A stretch of DNA of 64,000 nt from VAZQ01 sp045811525 (lineage in GTDB: Bacteria; Pseudomonadota; Alphaproteobacteria; Rhizobiales; Xanthobacteraceae): positions 21,280 to 85,279 of the forward strand of contig JBJMTV010000035.1 in NCBI GenBank assembly GCA_045811525.1, given 5' to 3'. Within the stretch, counting starts at the first letter, position 1; each line of letters begins with the position of its first letter. This document shows, in pieces, positions 26,454 to 34,573 of the stretch. The position numbers and the translations under genes are program-made. The notes beneath the pieces are model-generated. The model ran no database searches, had not been told where the DNA came from, and saw only the letters and a program-made list of their open reading frames with translations.

Positions 26454-27044
26454 ATGGTTGAAACAGCCGCCCTCGCCGAGCTCAAGGCGGCCTTACGGGT
26501 CGACGCCGCGGCCCGACGCGACGCACTCGCGCAGACGGAGCGCAGTGCCGCTGCGCAGGCCATTGCCGGTCGGCCATTTCCCTGCCCGGTGCGGGCGACC
26601 AGCATCGTGTCCGGCTTCATGCCGCTCAAGAGCGAGATCAATCCGCTCCCGTTGCTGCGTCGGCTGGCGCAATCCGGCGCGCAGCTCGCTCTGCCGGTGG
26701 TGGCCGGCCGCGGCAAGCCGCTCATCATGCGCAGCTATGCCATTGGCGATCAGCTCGCTTCAGGTCCCTGGGGCATCCGCGAGCCGATGCCCGACGCCCC
26801 TGAGGTGCTGCCCAACATTGTCATCATTCCGCTGCTCGCTTTCGACCGGCGCGGCAATCGTCTCGGCTACGGCGCCGGCTACTTCGACATGACGTTGACG
26901 GCTCTGCGCTCGAAGAAGCCCATTATCGCGGCTGGGATCGCCTTCGCTGAGCAGGAGGTCGCCAGCGTGCCGACCGGCCCACGCGACGCTCGCCTCGATC
27001 TCGTGCTAACCCAGCACGAGGTGATCGACTGCCGAACGCCGTAG
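26454..27044 (+). CDS. fau: 5-formyltetrahydrofolate cyclo-ligase
   Basis: A 196-residue ATP-dependent enzyme that converts 5-formyl-THF to 5,10-methenyl-THF. The family motif LLAFDRRGNRLGYGAGYFDM is present, as are FMPLKSEINPLPLL and the end block VPTGPRDARLDLVLTQ. The start at MVETAALAEL was chosen to exclude the 6S RNA region, although an open frame runs through it. The 6S-fau linkage is conserved across proteobacteria. Confidence 0.92.
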   Translation: MVETAALAELKAALRVDAAARRDALAQTERSAAAQAIAGRPFPCPVRATSIVSGFMPLKSEINPLPLLRRLAQSGAQLALPVVAGRGKPLIMRSYAIGDQLASGPWGIREPMPDAPEVLPNIVIIPLLAFDRRGNRLGYGAGYFDMTLTALRSKKPIIAAGIAFAEQEVASVPTGPRDARLDLVLTQHEVIDCRTP

Positions 27045-27047
27045 CGC

Positions 27048-27869
27048 ATGCGCATTCTGTTTATTGGCGACGTCGTCGGGCGCAGTGGGCGAGCTATCGT
27101 GCTGCAGCGCCTGCCCGGGCTCGTCCGCGACTGGAAGCTCGATTTCGTCGCTATCAACGGCGAGAACGCGGCCGGTGGCTTCGGGATAACGGAGACGATC
27201 TACCACGAGATCATCGATGCCGGTGCCGATGTCATCACCGGCGGCAATCATTCCTGGGATCAGAAGGAAGCGCTCGTGTTCATCGAGCGTGCCCCGAAGC
27301 TCCTGCGACCCGTGAATTATCCTCCCGGCACTCCCGGGCGTGGCGTCGCCCTCGTTGATGCCCGCAACGGCGCCCGGGTGTTGGTCATCAATGCCATGGG
27401 GCGGATCTTCATGGACCCGCTCGATGATCCATTCGCCGGCGTGGAGCGTGAGCTTGCGGCCTGCGAACTTGGTCGCGCTGCCGATGCGATCCTGGTCGAC
27501 ATGCATTGCGAGGCGACCAGTGAAAAGCAGGGGATGGGACACTTTTGCGACGGACGCGCGAGCGCCGTGGTGGGCACCCACACGCATGTTCCGACAGCCG
27601 ATCATCAGATTCTGCCGCGCGGCACGGCTTTCATTTCCGATGTGGGTATGACGGGCGACTACGATTCCATTATCGGCATGGACAAGAACGAGCCGCTCGC
27701 GCGGTTTGTACGCAAGATTCCGGTGGCACGCTTCGAGCCGGCTTTGGGAGAAGCGACCCTGTGTGCGCTTGCCGTGGAGACGGATGACGCAACCGGGTTA
27801 GCGGCGCGCGTCGCCGCCGTGCGGGTGGGCGGACGGCTGGAGCCCACGCGTCCCGTCTTCTGGGAGTGA
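27048..27869 (+). CDS. YmdB-type metallophosphoesterase (TIGR00282)
   Basis: A 273-residue calcineurin-like phosphoesterase. Dinuclear-metal ligands are visible in FIGDVVGRSGR, INGENAAGGFGIT, GGNHSWDQKE, VDMHCEATSEK and VGTHTHVPTADH. Characterised relatives hydrolyse cyclic nucleotides and affect RNA turnover or biofilm decisions. It starts 3 bp after the fau stop, so the two are co-transcribed. The length and motifs are complete. Confidence 0.92.
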   Translation: MRILFIGDVVGRSGRAIVLQRLPGLVRDWKLDFVAINGENAAGGFGITETIYHEIIDAGADVITGGNHSWDQKEALVFIERAPKLLRPVNYPPGTPGRGVALVDARNGARVLVINAMGRIFMDPLDDPFAGVERELAACELGRAADAILVDMHCEATSEKQGMGHFCDGRASAVVGTHTHVPTADHQILPRGTAFISDVGMTGDYDSIIGMDKNEPLARFVRKIPVARFEPALGEATLCALAVETDDATGLAARVAAVRVGGRLEPTRPVFWE

Positions 27870-28068
27870 TGCGCCGCAGTTCGCTTGCGCCAGACGTCTA
27901 GCGTTTCCACCGTCCATGCCGTGCCGGCGTTTGTGGGGTGGGCTGCGGACGCATGGCTGGTTCTGGATCTTGCGCAGCGCGCAGCTTATAAGCCCGTCAA
28001 CTCAAATCATTTCCGGTGCTTTGCCGATCGCGCCTGCGAGCGCCGCGACCCGTCCGAAAGAGCACGCC

Positions 28069-28815
28069 ATGGCCGGCCACTCCCAGTTCAAAAACATCAT
28101 GCACCGCAAGGGCCGGCAGGACGCGGCAAAGTCGAAGCTGTTCGGCAAGCTGGCACGTGAGATTACGGTCTCGGCCAAGTTTGGCCTGCCTGATCCGGGG
28201 ATGAACCCGCGCCTGCGTGCAGCCGTGCTGGCGGCGCGCGCAGAAAACATGCCGAAGGACAATATCGATCGCGCCATCAAGAAGGCCAGCGGCGGTGACG
28301 GCGAGACCTACGACGAGATCCGTTATGAAGGCTATGGGCCGGGCGGTGTCGCCGTGATCGTCGAGGTCCTCACGGACAACCGCAACCGCACGGCGGGCGA
28401 GGTGCGCGCGACCTTCACCAAATCAGGAGGAAATCTGGCCGAAACCGGCGCGGTGTCGTTCATGTTCGACCGCGTTGGTGTGGTGGAATACCCCCCGACC
28501 GTCGCGAGTGCAGACGCCATGCTGGAGGCTGCCATAGAGGCCGGCGCGCAGGACGTGGACTCGAGCGAGAGCGGACACGAAATCTACACCGCGCCTGACT
28601 CACTGCGCGATGTGGCGAAGGCGCTGGAAGCCAAGTTCGGCGAGCCGCGCAAGGCGGCCTTGATGTGGAAGCCGCAGAACATGGTCCCAATCAGTGACGA
28701 TCAGGGCGAGAAAGTCATCAAGCTCATCGAATCGCTCAACGAGCACGACGACGTGCAGAACGTCTATGCCAACTTCGAGGTTTCCGACGCGCTGATAGCC
28801 AAGCTCAGCGCGTAA
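28069..28815 (+). CDS. yebC: YebC/PmpR family DNA-binding protein
   Basis: A 248-residue protein with the invariant opening MAGHSQFKNIMHRKGRQD and the blocks ARAENMPKDNIDRAIKKASGG, YEGYGPGGVAVIVEVLTDNRNRT and GAVSFMFDRVG. It was long annotated as a transcriptional regulator, and recent work links YebC to translation of proline stretches. In many bacteria it precedes ruvC. Here a TauE-like gene on the other strand separates them. The 199 bp upstream contain a possible -10 (TTATAA near 27985) but no strong signal. Confidence 0.95.
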   Translation: MAGHSQFKNIMHRKGRQDAAKSKLFGKLAREITVSAKFGLPDPGMNPRLRAAVLAARAENMPKDNIDRAIKKASGGDGETYDEIRYEGYGPGGVAVIVEVLTDNRNRTAGEVRATFTKSGGNLAETGAVSFMFDRVGVVEYPPTVASADAMLEAAIEAGAQDVDSSESGHEIYTAPDSLRDVAKALEAKFGEPRKAALMWKPQNMVPISDDQGEKVIKLIESLNEHDDVQNVYANFEVSDALIAKLSA

Positions 28816-28848
28816 ACGGAGTATGGCGGAGCTAGAGTTTGACCAAGG

Positions 28849-29535
28849 CTAGCGGACCAGCAGGTCGAACAGCGGCAGGCTGACGAGGGCTGAGATCGCG
28901 ATGACGAGATAGGCAACCTGCCGATAAAGCCGCTCGGAGGAGCCGCGAAAGATGTGGGCCCCGAGCGCGGTCCCAATTACGAAGGGAATGCCGAACAAGA
29001 GCGAAAGCGCTGCGGCCTCTCCTGTGAACAGGCCCTGTAGCAGATAGGACACGCAGAGCGCCGCGCCGGTCAGCAGAAAATACACCATCAGGTTGGCCCG
29101 CACGGTGACCGGATCGTTGCGCGTGGCCAGCCAGTAGAGGATGACCGACGGCCCGGCAATCTGCACGGCGCCGCCGCCGAAACCGGAAAACAGGCCAACT
29201 CCCAGCGTGACTGCCAGTCGTGGAGGCCGGTGATAACGCCAGCCTGACGCCAGCACCACGAGCAGGCAGAGCACCAGCAGCGCCATGAACCAGCGCAGCA
29301 CCGTTGGGTCGACGACCTTGAGCGCCGCCGTGCCGAAAGGGATCGCAATTGCCGCCGCCACGAAGATGGGCAGCACCTCGCGCCAGTTGCAGTTGGAAAC
29401 CTGTCCGATCGCGAACGGCGAGGAGGCGACAAAGTCGATGAGCAGCAGCGTGACAGCAGCAGTGCGTGGCTCGTAGACCGCGGCGACCAGCGGCATATAG
29501 ATGAGCGCCGAGCCAAACCCGGAAAAGCCGCGCAC
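28849..29535 (-). CDS. TauE/SafE family permease (5' end uncertain)
   Basis: A membrane protein of at least 228 residues with the repeated SafE architecture: RGFSGFGSALIYMPLVAAVYEPR, an internal GLFSGFGGGAVQIAGPSVILYWL and six or more hydrophobic helices. The family exports organosulfonates or sulfite. The first usable start codon is a GTG at 29535, inside what looks like the first transmembrane helix. The frame continues upstream as plausible coding sequence (DIFTAAIADRRFALALAIAA) but offers no ATG, GTG or TTG. The true start may be non-standard or lost. Confidence 0.8.
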   Translation of the reverse strand: MRGFSGFGSALIYMPLVAAVYEPRTAAVTLLLIDFVASSPFAIGQVSNCNWREVLPIFVAAAIAIPFGTAALKVVDPTVLRWFMALLVLCLLVVLASGWRYHRPPRLAVTLGVGLFSGFGGGAVQIAGPSVILYWLATRNDPVTVRANLMVYFLLTGAALCVSYLLQGLFTGEAAALSLLFGIPFVIGTALGAHIFRGSSERLYRQVAYLVIAISALVSLPLFDLLVR

Positions 29536-29733
29536 GAGCCCGGACAGAGCAGCGATGGCAAGCGCCAGCGCGAAACGCCGGTCGGCAATCGCTGCGGTGA
29601 AGATATCGAGCAGGGCCGCCCCCGAATATCCCGAGGCTCGTTCCCTAGCAGGGTGGAGCGGGGAGTTCGAGCGGGTGCGCGAACGTTTGGCTCGGCTAGG
29701 CGTGCAGCCAGCCCGGCGCTATCAAGAGCGTGC

Positions 29734-30240
29734 ATGACGCAGCCGATTCGCATCCTCGGCATCGATCCAGGACTCCGTCGCACCGGTTGGGGCGTGGTGG
29801 CGCTTGAAGGCAATCGGCTGTGCTTCCTTGCCTGCGGCTCACTGGCGACGGATGAGCGGGCAGAGCTCGCCATGCGTCTCGTTGCCATTCACGACGGCTT
29901 GCGCCAGGTGGTCGAGCAGCATGCCCCACATGAAGCTGCGGTCGAGGCGACGTTTGTCAACAAGGATGCTGCGGCGACACTTAAGCTAGGGCAAGCGCGC
30001 GGCATCGCCATGCTTGTCCCGGCAATCGCCGGACTTCGGGTCGCTGAATACGCCCCCAATCTGGTGAAGAAGACCATCGTCGGCGCTGGCCATAGCGAAA
30101 AAGCGCAGATCCGGATGATGATCGGCGTCCTCCTGCCGAAAGCCGACCCGCAGTCGCACGACGCGGCCGATGCTCTCGCCATTGCCGTAACCCATGCGCA
30201 TCATCGCCGCAGCCTCGTGCTTAAAGTTGCGGCTCTATGA
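29734..30240 (+). CDS. ruvC: Holliday junction resolvase RuvC
   Basis: A 168-residue endonuclease that cuts Holliday junctions. Acidic active-site residues are visible in ILGIDPGLRRTGWG (D11), VEATFVNKDAA and HDAADALAIAV. It forms the RuvABC resolvasome with the RuvA and RuvB encoded downstream. Its TGA overlaps the ruvA ATG (ATGA). Confidence 0.96.
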   Translation: MTQPIRILGIDPGLRRTGWGVVALEGNRLCFLACGSLATDERAELAMRLVAIHDGLRQVVEQHAPHEAAVEATFVNKDAAATLKLGQARGIAMLVPAIAGLRVAEYAPNLVKKTIVGAGHSEKAQIRMMIGVLLPKADPQSHDAADALAIAVTHAHHRRSLVLKVAAL

Positions 30241-30854
30241 TCGGCAAGCTCAAGGGAATCATCGATAGCTATGGCGCGGATTTCGTCATCCTCGATGTCA
30301 ACGGCGTTGGTTATCTCGTGCACTGTTCTGCCCGCACCTTGCAGGATTTGCCAGGACCGACACAACCGGCGACGCTCGCCATCGAGACTTACGTGCGCGA
30401 GGACCAGATCAAGCTGTTCGGGTTTCTGACCGATGTGGAGCGTGAGTGGTTCCGTCTGCTGCAAACCGTGCAGGGAGTGGGCGCGAAGGTCGCACTCGCC
30501 GTGCTCGGGACGCTCAAACCCGCTGACCTCGCGTCTGCGATTGCCATGCGCGACAAGGCCATGGTGGCGCGCACACCGGGTGTCGGCGCCAAAGTGGCCG
30601 AGCGCATCATCACCGAGCTCAAGGACAAGGCTCCGAGCTATGCCGATGTCGATCCCGCCGTGGTCAAGCTCGCCGGCGCTCTGGACGAGAGACGCGCCCC
30701 GCAGCCGGTTGCCGATGCCGTCTCCGCACTCATCAATCTCGGCTATGGCCAGCCGCAGGCGGCTGCGGCTATTGCCTCGGCCGCACGCAGTGCCGGCGAG
30801 GGCGCCGATACCGCGCGTTTGATCCGGCTTGGGTTGAAGGAGCTGGCGAGGTGA
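30237..30854 (+). CDS. ruvA: Holliday junction DNA helicase subunit RuvA
   Basis: A 205-residue tetrameric junction-binding protein. The N-terminal OB fold opens with MIGKLKGIIDSYGADFVILDVNGVGY; two helix-hairpin-helix segments follow (LQTVQGVGAKVALAVLG and VARTPGVGAKVAERIITELK); the C-terminal domain III (DAVSALINLGYGQPQAAAAI) binds RuvB. Its last codons overlap the GTG start of a deaminase-family gene, so the operon continues through that gene to ruvB. Confidence 0.96.
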   Translation: MIGKLKGIIDSYGADFVILDVNGVGYLVHCSARTLQDLPGPTQPATLAIETYVREDQIKLFGFLTDVEREWFRLLQTVQGVGAKVALAVLGTLKPADLASAIAMRDKAMVARTPGVGAKVAERIITELKDKAPSYADVDPAVVKLAGALDERRAPQPVADAVSALINLGYGQPQAAAAIASAARSAGEGADTARLIRLGLKELAR

Positions 30855-31297
30855 AGGCCCGCGCACAAGCGGCCGAGCTGACCAAGCGGGACAAGGAGCT
30901 CATCGCCGCGGCCGGCGCGGCGATCACCGCGCGTTATCGCAACGACTGGCAGGAGGTGGGCGCCGCCATGCGCACGCGCGACGGACGTATCTTCACCGGG
31001 GTCAATCTCGACGCCTATCTCGGCCGCATGGCCGTGTGCGCTGAGGCGGTGGCACTCGGGCGCGCAATAACCGAGCTTGGCGAGACGGGGATCGAAACCA
31101 TCGTGGCGGTCCGCCATCCCAAGCCCAGCGAGCAGGTAAAAGAGCTGGCCGTGGTCTCGCCGTGTGGGAGCTGTCGCGAGCTGATCTGGGACTATGATCG
31201 CAACGCCCGGGTGATCGTCCCCGGTCAGGCTGGGCCGGCCATTGCCACGATCAGCGACCTGCTGCCCAACAAATATCGCCGTGAACGCAACCTATGA
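30851..31297 (+). CDS. Cytidine-deaminase family protein within the ruv operon
   Basis: A 148-residue zinc hydrolase of the cytidine/blasticidin deaminase family. The catalytic motif CAE (C63, E65) sits in MAVCAEAVALG and the second zinc motif in SPCGSCRE (C105, C108). FTGVNLDAYLG precedes them where Cdd has TGVNVENA. It starts with GTG overlapping the ruvA stop (GTGA) and ends 20 bp before the chosen ruvB start, so it is co-transcribed with ruvA and ruvB. Pyrimidine salvage is the default role; the substrate is untested. Confidence 0.85.
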   Translation: MKARAQAAELTKRDKELIAAAGAAITARYRNDWQEVGAAMRTRDGRIFTGVNLDAYLGRMAVCAEAVALGRAITELGETGIETIVAVRHPKPSEQVKELAVVSPCGSCRELIWDYDRNARVIVPGQAGPAIATISDLLPNKYRRERNL

Positions 31298-31316
31298 TCC
31301 CATCGAGGAGCGTCCA

Positions 31317-32366
31317 TTGAGCCCCGGGGCCCCTCGCCTGGTGAGCGCGGAAAGGCGTGAGGAGGACACCGCCGAGAGCTCGCTGCGTCCGCAGCGCCTG
31401 AGCGAGTTCATCGGACAACAGCAGGCGCGCGCGAATCTCGCAGTTTTCATAGAGGCGGCGCGCACCCGGCGCGAAGCGCTCGACCATGTCTTGTTCGTCG
31501 GGCCTCCTGGCCTCGGCAAGACCACGCTGGCGCAAATCGTGGCACGCGAGCTCGGGGTGAGTTTTCGCGCCACCTCGGGACCGGTGATCGCCAAAGCGGG
31601 CGACCTCGCGGCCTTGCTGACCAATCTGGAAGAGCGCGACGTACTGTTCATCGACGAGATTCACCGGCTGAACCCGGCCGTCGAGGAGATCCTCTATCCG
31701 GCGATGGAGGATTTTCAGCTGGACTTGATCATTGGTGAAGGGCCAGCGGCGCGGTCGGTCAAGATCGATCTCGCCCGCTTCACTCTGGTCGGCGCAACCA
31801 CCCGGGCGGGACTACTCACCAATCCGCTGCGCGACCGCTTCGGCATCCCGGTGCGACTGAATTTCTATTCGGTGGCCGAGCTCGAGGAGATCGTCAACCG
31901 CGGCGCCCGCGTGCTCGGTATCGCCATGACTGCGGAGGGTGCCAACGAGATCGCCCGCCGTGCTCGGGGCACTCCGCGTATCGCCGGCCGGTTGCTGCGC
32001 CGAGTGCGCGATTTCGCTCTCGTCGACGGCACGTCCTCGATTGATCGGCTCGCGGCGGACCGCGCGCTCAACCGCCTGGAGGTCGATGGCAGCGGCCTTG
32101 ATGCCATGGACCGGCGCTATCTCACGACCATCGCGCAGAGCTACGGCGGCGGTCCCGTCGGTATCGAAACCATCGCTGCGGCATTGTCAGAGCCGCGCGA
32201 TGCAATCGAGGAGATCATCGAACCTTTCCTTATCCAGAAGGGGTTCATGCAGCGCACACCGCGTGGCCGACTGCTTACGACGCATGCCTTCCGCCATCTC
32301 GGCTTGGCCGAGCCGGCGCGCGATCCTGCTCAGTTCGGATTGTTCGCCGAGGAAGACGGCGAGTAG
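31317..32366 (+). CDS. ruvB: Holliday junction branch migration ATPase RuvB
   Basis: A 349-residue AAA+ motor. Walker A is GPPGLGKT, Walker B is VLFIDEIHRL, the sensor is LVGATTRAG, the arginine finger region is NPLRDRFG, and the C-terminal winged helix ends with RTPRGRLLTTHAFRHLG. A TTG start at 31317 was chosen because GAGGAG lies 6 bases upstream and the length then matches rhizobial RuvB. A GTG at 31281 is in frame but would overlap the deaminase gene. It pumps DNA through RuvA-bound junctions. Confidence 0.95.
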   Translation: MSPGAPRLVSAERREEDTAESSLRPQRLSEFIGQQQARANLAVFIEAARTRREALDHVLFVGPPGLGKTTLAQIVARELGVSFRATSGPVIAKAGDLAALLTNLEERDVLFIDEIHRLNPAVEEILYPAMEDFQLDLIIGEGPAARSVKIDLARFTLVGATTRAGLLTNPLRDRFGIPVRLNFYSVAELEEIVNRGARVLGIAMTAEGANEIARRARGTPRIAGRLLRRVRDFALVDGTSSIDRLAADRALNRLEVDGSGLDAMDRRYLTTIAQSYGGGPVGIETIAAALSEPRDAIEEIIEPFLIQKGFMQRTPRGRLLTTHAFRHLGLAEPARDPAQFGLFAEEDGE

Positions 32367-32424
32367 CGCTCCTTCGGCGTACGCACCAGTATGCAGGTCG
32401 GCAGGCTCCCAACGAGGCGACCTC

Positions 32425-32805
32425 ATGCTTGAATGGATGGCTGGCAGCTGTCCCTGCAGATTGGTGCAATTTCGCGTCAGCGCGGACCTTCGCGTGATTA
32501 CCGAATGCAACTGCTCGATCTGCACAAAGAAGGGATTCTTGCATCTGATCGTGCCTCACGAGCAATTCGAGCTGCTGAGCGGACGCGAGCAGCTCGCGAC
32601 CTACACGTTCAACACGAAAGTGGCGAAGCACATGTTTTGCAAGCAGTGCGGCGTGCACTCTTTCTACGTCCCGCGCTCGGATCCGGACAAAATAGATGTG
32701 AATGCGCGTTGCCTGGATAACATCGATCTCAGCCGGGTCACGCCAAAGGCGTTCGACGGGAGGAATTGGGAGGCGGCGATGCAGAGGCACGTGCCGTGGC
32801 GATAG
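32425..32805 (+). CDS. GFA-family (Mss4-fold) zinc protein
   Basis: A 126-residue protein with the paired cysteines of the GFA family: GSCPC (residues 7-11), ECNCSIC (about 31-36) and MFCKQCGVHSFY. The family name comes from glutathione-dependent formaldehyde-activating enzyme, but most members have no proven role. The first motif has CPCRLV where members usually have CHCGAV. No good ribosome site is visible; ATG 32425 lies 58 bp after ruvB. Confidence 0.82.
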   Translation: MLEWMAGSCPCRLVQFRVSADLRVITECNCSICTKKGFLHLIVPHEQFELLSGREQLATYTFNTKVAKHMFCKQCGVHSFYVPRSDPDKIDVNARCLDNIDLSRVTPKAFDGRNWEAAMQRHVPWR

Positions 32806-32833
32806 CCGCCGCCGACCTGTGCTCGGCCGCAAC

Positions 32834-33298
32834 GTGACCACGCCTCACCTCGACGGCGCGATTCGCAATGGTCACCACGTGATGTCGGTGCGAGTCTATT
32901 ACGAGGACACCGACTTCTCCGGCGTTGTGTACCATGCCAATTACCTGCGCTTCCTCGAGCGTGGGCGCTCCAATTATCTGCGGCTTCTCGGCGCCGAGCA
33001 GCGCGCGCTCTTTGCAGCGACGGAGCGGCAAGAGGAGCGTTGCGGCTTCGTGGTGCGCTCGATGCACATCGAGTTTCGCAAGCCTGCCCGCATGGATGAC
33101 ATCCTCGAGGTCGTCACCGCGTACCAGGAGGTCAAAGGTGCCTCCATCATGCTGCAGCAACGCATTCTGCGGGAAGACGAGCTTTTGCTGGAGGCGCGGG
33201 TGCGGGTCGCATTCGTCTGTGCGGGACGCGCGCGGCCGATTCCGCCGGCGTTGCGCATGGCAATGCGCAACGCGCAGGAGCGTGGCAGCGCTTCCTAG
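32834..33298 (+). CDS. ybgC: Tol-Pal-associated acyl-CoA thioesterase YbgC
   Basis: A 154-residue hot-dog-fold thioesterase. VYYEDTDFSGVVYHANYLRFLERGRSNYLR contains the catalytic aspartate and the HANYL motif of the 4-hydroxybenzoyl-CoA thioesterase group (quoted here as VYYEDTDFSG and VVYHANYLRF). GTG 32834 was chosen because the GHHV segment before MSVRV is conserved in rhizobial homologues; ATG 32882 is the alternative. It normally heads the tol-pal operon. Here two extra genes intervene before tolQ. Confidence 0.9.
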   Translation: MTTPHLDGAIRNGHHVMSVRVYYEDTDFSGVVYHANYLRFLERGRSNYLRLLGAEQRALFAATERQEERCGFVVRSMHIEFRKPARMDDILEVVTAYQEVKGASIMLQQRILREDELLLEARVRVAFVCAGRARPIPPALRMAMRNAQERGSAS

Positions 33299-33333
33299 AA
33301 TAGGCGTTCGCGGTCGACTGGCCGCTCCGAGTC

Positions 33334-33352
33334 ATGTAAACACCTTTTACAT
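33334..33352. promoter_or_regulatory. Operator-like palindrome overlapping the TetR start codon
   Basis: ATGTAAA-N5-TTTACAT is a perfect inverted repeat (9-bp arms if extended to 33332-33354) that covers the ATG of the TetR gene. The position suits autorepression. The same architecture recurs at 34038-34056. Confidence 0.7.
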
Positions 33353-34013
33353 GAGCTGGTCGAAGCACGGGCGGTCCGGCGAGCGCGGGTATCACCATGG
33401 CAACCTCAAGGAGGCTTTGGTGCGCGCCGCTCTCGAGCTCATTGCCAAGAAGGGCCCAGCCGGATTCACCTTTGCCGAGGCTGCGCGTTGGGCAGGGGTC
33501 AGTCCGGCAGCGCCGTACCGGCATTTCCGCGATCGCGACGAGTTGCTCGCCGATGTCGCCCGTCGCGGCTTTACCCAATTCGAAGCAGCGCTCACGCGCG
33601 CCTGGGACGGCGGACGCCCGGATCCGGTCGTGGCGTTCGATCGCGTCGGCAGGGCTTACCTGCAATTCGCGCGCGAGGAGCCGGCCTATTATTCGGCCAT
33701 GTTCGAGGCCGGCATTCCGCCCGATTACAGCGCCGACCTCCACGAGGCTGGCGAACGGGCCTTCGCCGTGTTGCGCAGCGCGACCGAGCGCCTGGTGGCC
33801 GGCATGCCCGCTCAGAGCCGTCCGCCGGTGCTGATGATGGCCCTGCACATCTGGGCCATGTCGCACGGCGTTGCCTCCCTGTTTGGCCGGGGAGATGCCG
33901 CGCGGCGAGCGCTCCCGATGCCGGCAGAAGAGCTTCTCGAGGCGGCGGTCCTTATCTACTTGCGCGGCCTTGGCGTTCCGGAGAGCGCGAAGACTTCGAT
34001 GCGGGCTCCTTGA
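33351..34013 (+). CDS. TetR/AcrR regulator with WHG-type C-terminal domain
   Basis: A 220-residue repressor. The helix-turn-helix lies at about 18-62 (FTFAEAARWAGVSPAAPYRHF with DRDELLADVA after it), preceded by the YHHGNLKEALVRAALELI helix. The C-terminal ligand domain resembles the WHG type (VVAFDRVGRAYLQFAREEPAYYSAMF). A perfect palindrome covers its start codon, and a related one precedes the DUF2852 gene 61 bp downstream, so those two genes are its likely targets. The ligand is unknown. Confidence 0.9.
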   Translation: MSWSKHGRSGERGYHHGNLKEALVRAALELIAKKGPAGFTFAEAARWAGVSPAAPYRHFRDRDELLADVARRGFTQFEAALTRAWDGGRPDPVVAFDRVGRAYLQFAREEPAYYSAMFEAGIPPDYSADLHEAGERAFAVLRSATERLVAGMPAQSRPPVLMMALHIWAMSHGVASLFGRGDAARRALPMPAEELLEAAVLIYLRGLGVPESAKTSMRAP

Positions 34014-34037
34014 CACCGCTCCGCCGCATGCCTACTA

Positions 34038-34056
34038 ATGTAAATGTAATTAACAT
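34038..34056. promoter_or_regulatory. Second operator-like palindrome, upstream of the DUF2852 gene
   Basis: ATGTAAA-N5-TTAACAT differs from the site at the TetR start by one base in the right arm and has the same five-base spacer. It lies 17 bp upstream of the DUF2852 start codon. It is presumably bound by the TetR protein encoded just upstream. Confidence 0.6.
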
Positions 34057-34073
34057 TCACAGGCGAGGCTCAC

Positions 34074-34487
34074 ATGCCGATCGTTGCAAAAATCGATGAG
34101 TTGGGAAAACCGGCCTGGATCGCACTCATGATCCTAGGCTTTGTGGTTTGGTGGCCGATCGGACTGGCCACCTTGGCTTTCATCTTCGGCAGCGGACGCA
34201 TGACGGCGTGGAGATGCGCCATGAACCGCTGGCAGGGCATGGAGCCGATGCGGGGTCACGGGACCTGGTGGCAGCCGCAACGCTCGAGCGGTAATCGTGC
34301 GTTCGACGAGTATCGCCAGGAGACGTTGCAACGCCTCGAGGAAGAGCAACGCGAGTTCAAGGAGTTTCTCGCCCGCCTACGCATGGCCAAGGACAAGGCA
34401 GAGTTCGACCAGTTCATGGCCGACCGGCGTGGGCGCACTGGCGGCGCCAGCTCACGCGATGAGCAACCGCCCTCCGTCCGCGACTGA
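34074..34487 (+). CDS. DUF2852 small membrane protein
   Basis: A 137-residue protein with one long hydrophobic segment (about 13-40, WIALMILGFVVWWPIGLATL) and a soluble, charged, helical C-terminal half. In that half YRQETLQRLEEEQREFKEFL is followed by LRMAKDKAEFDQFM. This matches the alphaproteobacterial DUF2852 family of unknown function. It probably belongs to the regulon of the neighbouring TetR protein. Two hairpins downstream would end its transcript before tolQ. Confidence 0.85.
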   Translation: MPIVAKIDELGKPAWIALMILGFVVWWPIGLATLAFIFGSGRMTAWRCAMNRWQGMEPMRGHGTWWQPQRSSGNRAFDEYRQETLQRLEEEQREFKEFLARLRMAKDKAEFDQFMADRRGRTGGASSRDEQPPSVRD

Positions 34488-34504
34488 GTTTAGCACGCGA
34501 GGAG

Positions 34505-34536
34505 TCAGGCCTTCCGTCTCACGACGGTGGGCCTGA
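34505..34536 (+). terminator. Two-tier hairpin downstream of the DUF2852 gene
   Basis: The arms TCAGGCC (34505-34511) and GGCCTGA (34530-34536) enclose inner arms CCGTC and GACGG around a four-base loop. It lies 18 bp after the DUF2852 stop codon, and an AT-rich stretch follows. Confidence 0.6.
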
Positions 34537-34546
34537 TTGCATTATG

Positions 34547-34573
34547 AGCCGCCGGCATATCGGCGGCTTAATT
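34547..34573 (+). terminator. Second hairpin downstream of the DUF2852 gene
   Basis: Perfect arms AGCCGCCG (34547-34554) and CGGCGGCT (34561-34568), a GCATAT loop, then TAATT. The remaining gap to tolQ (34574-34858) should hold the tolQ promoter. I see only a short CCGGT/ACCGG hairpin at 34688-34703 there. Confidence 0.55.
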
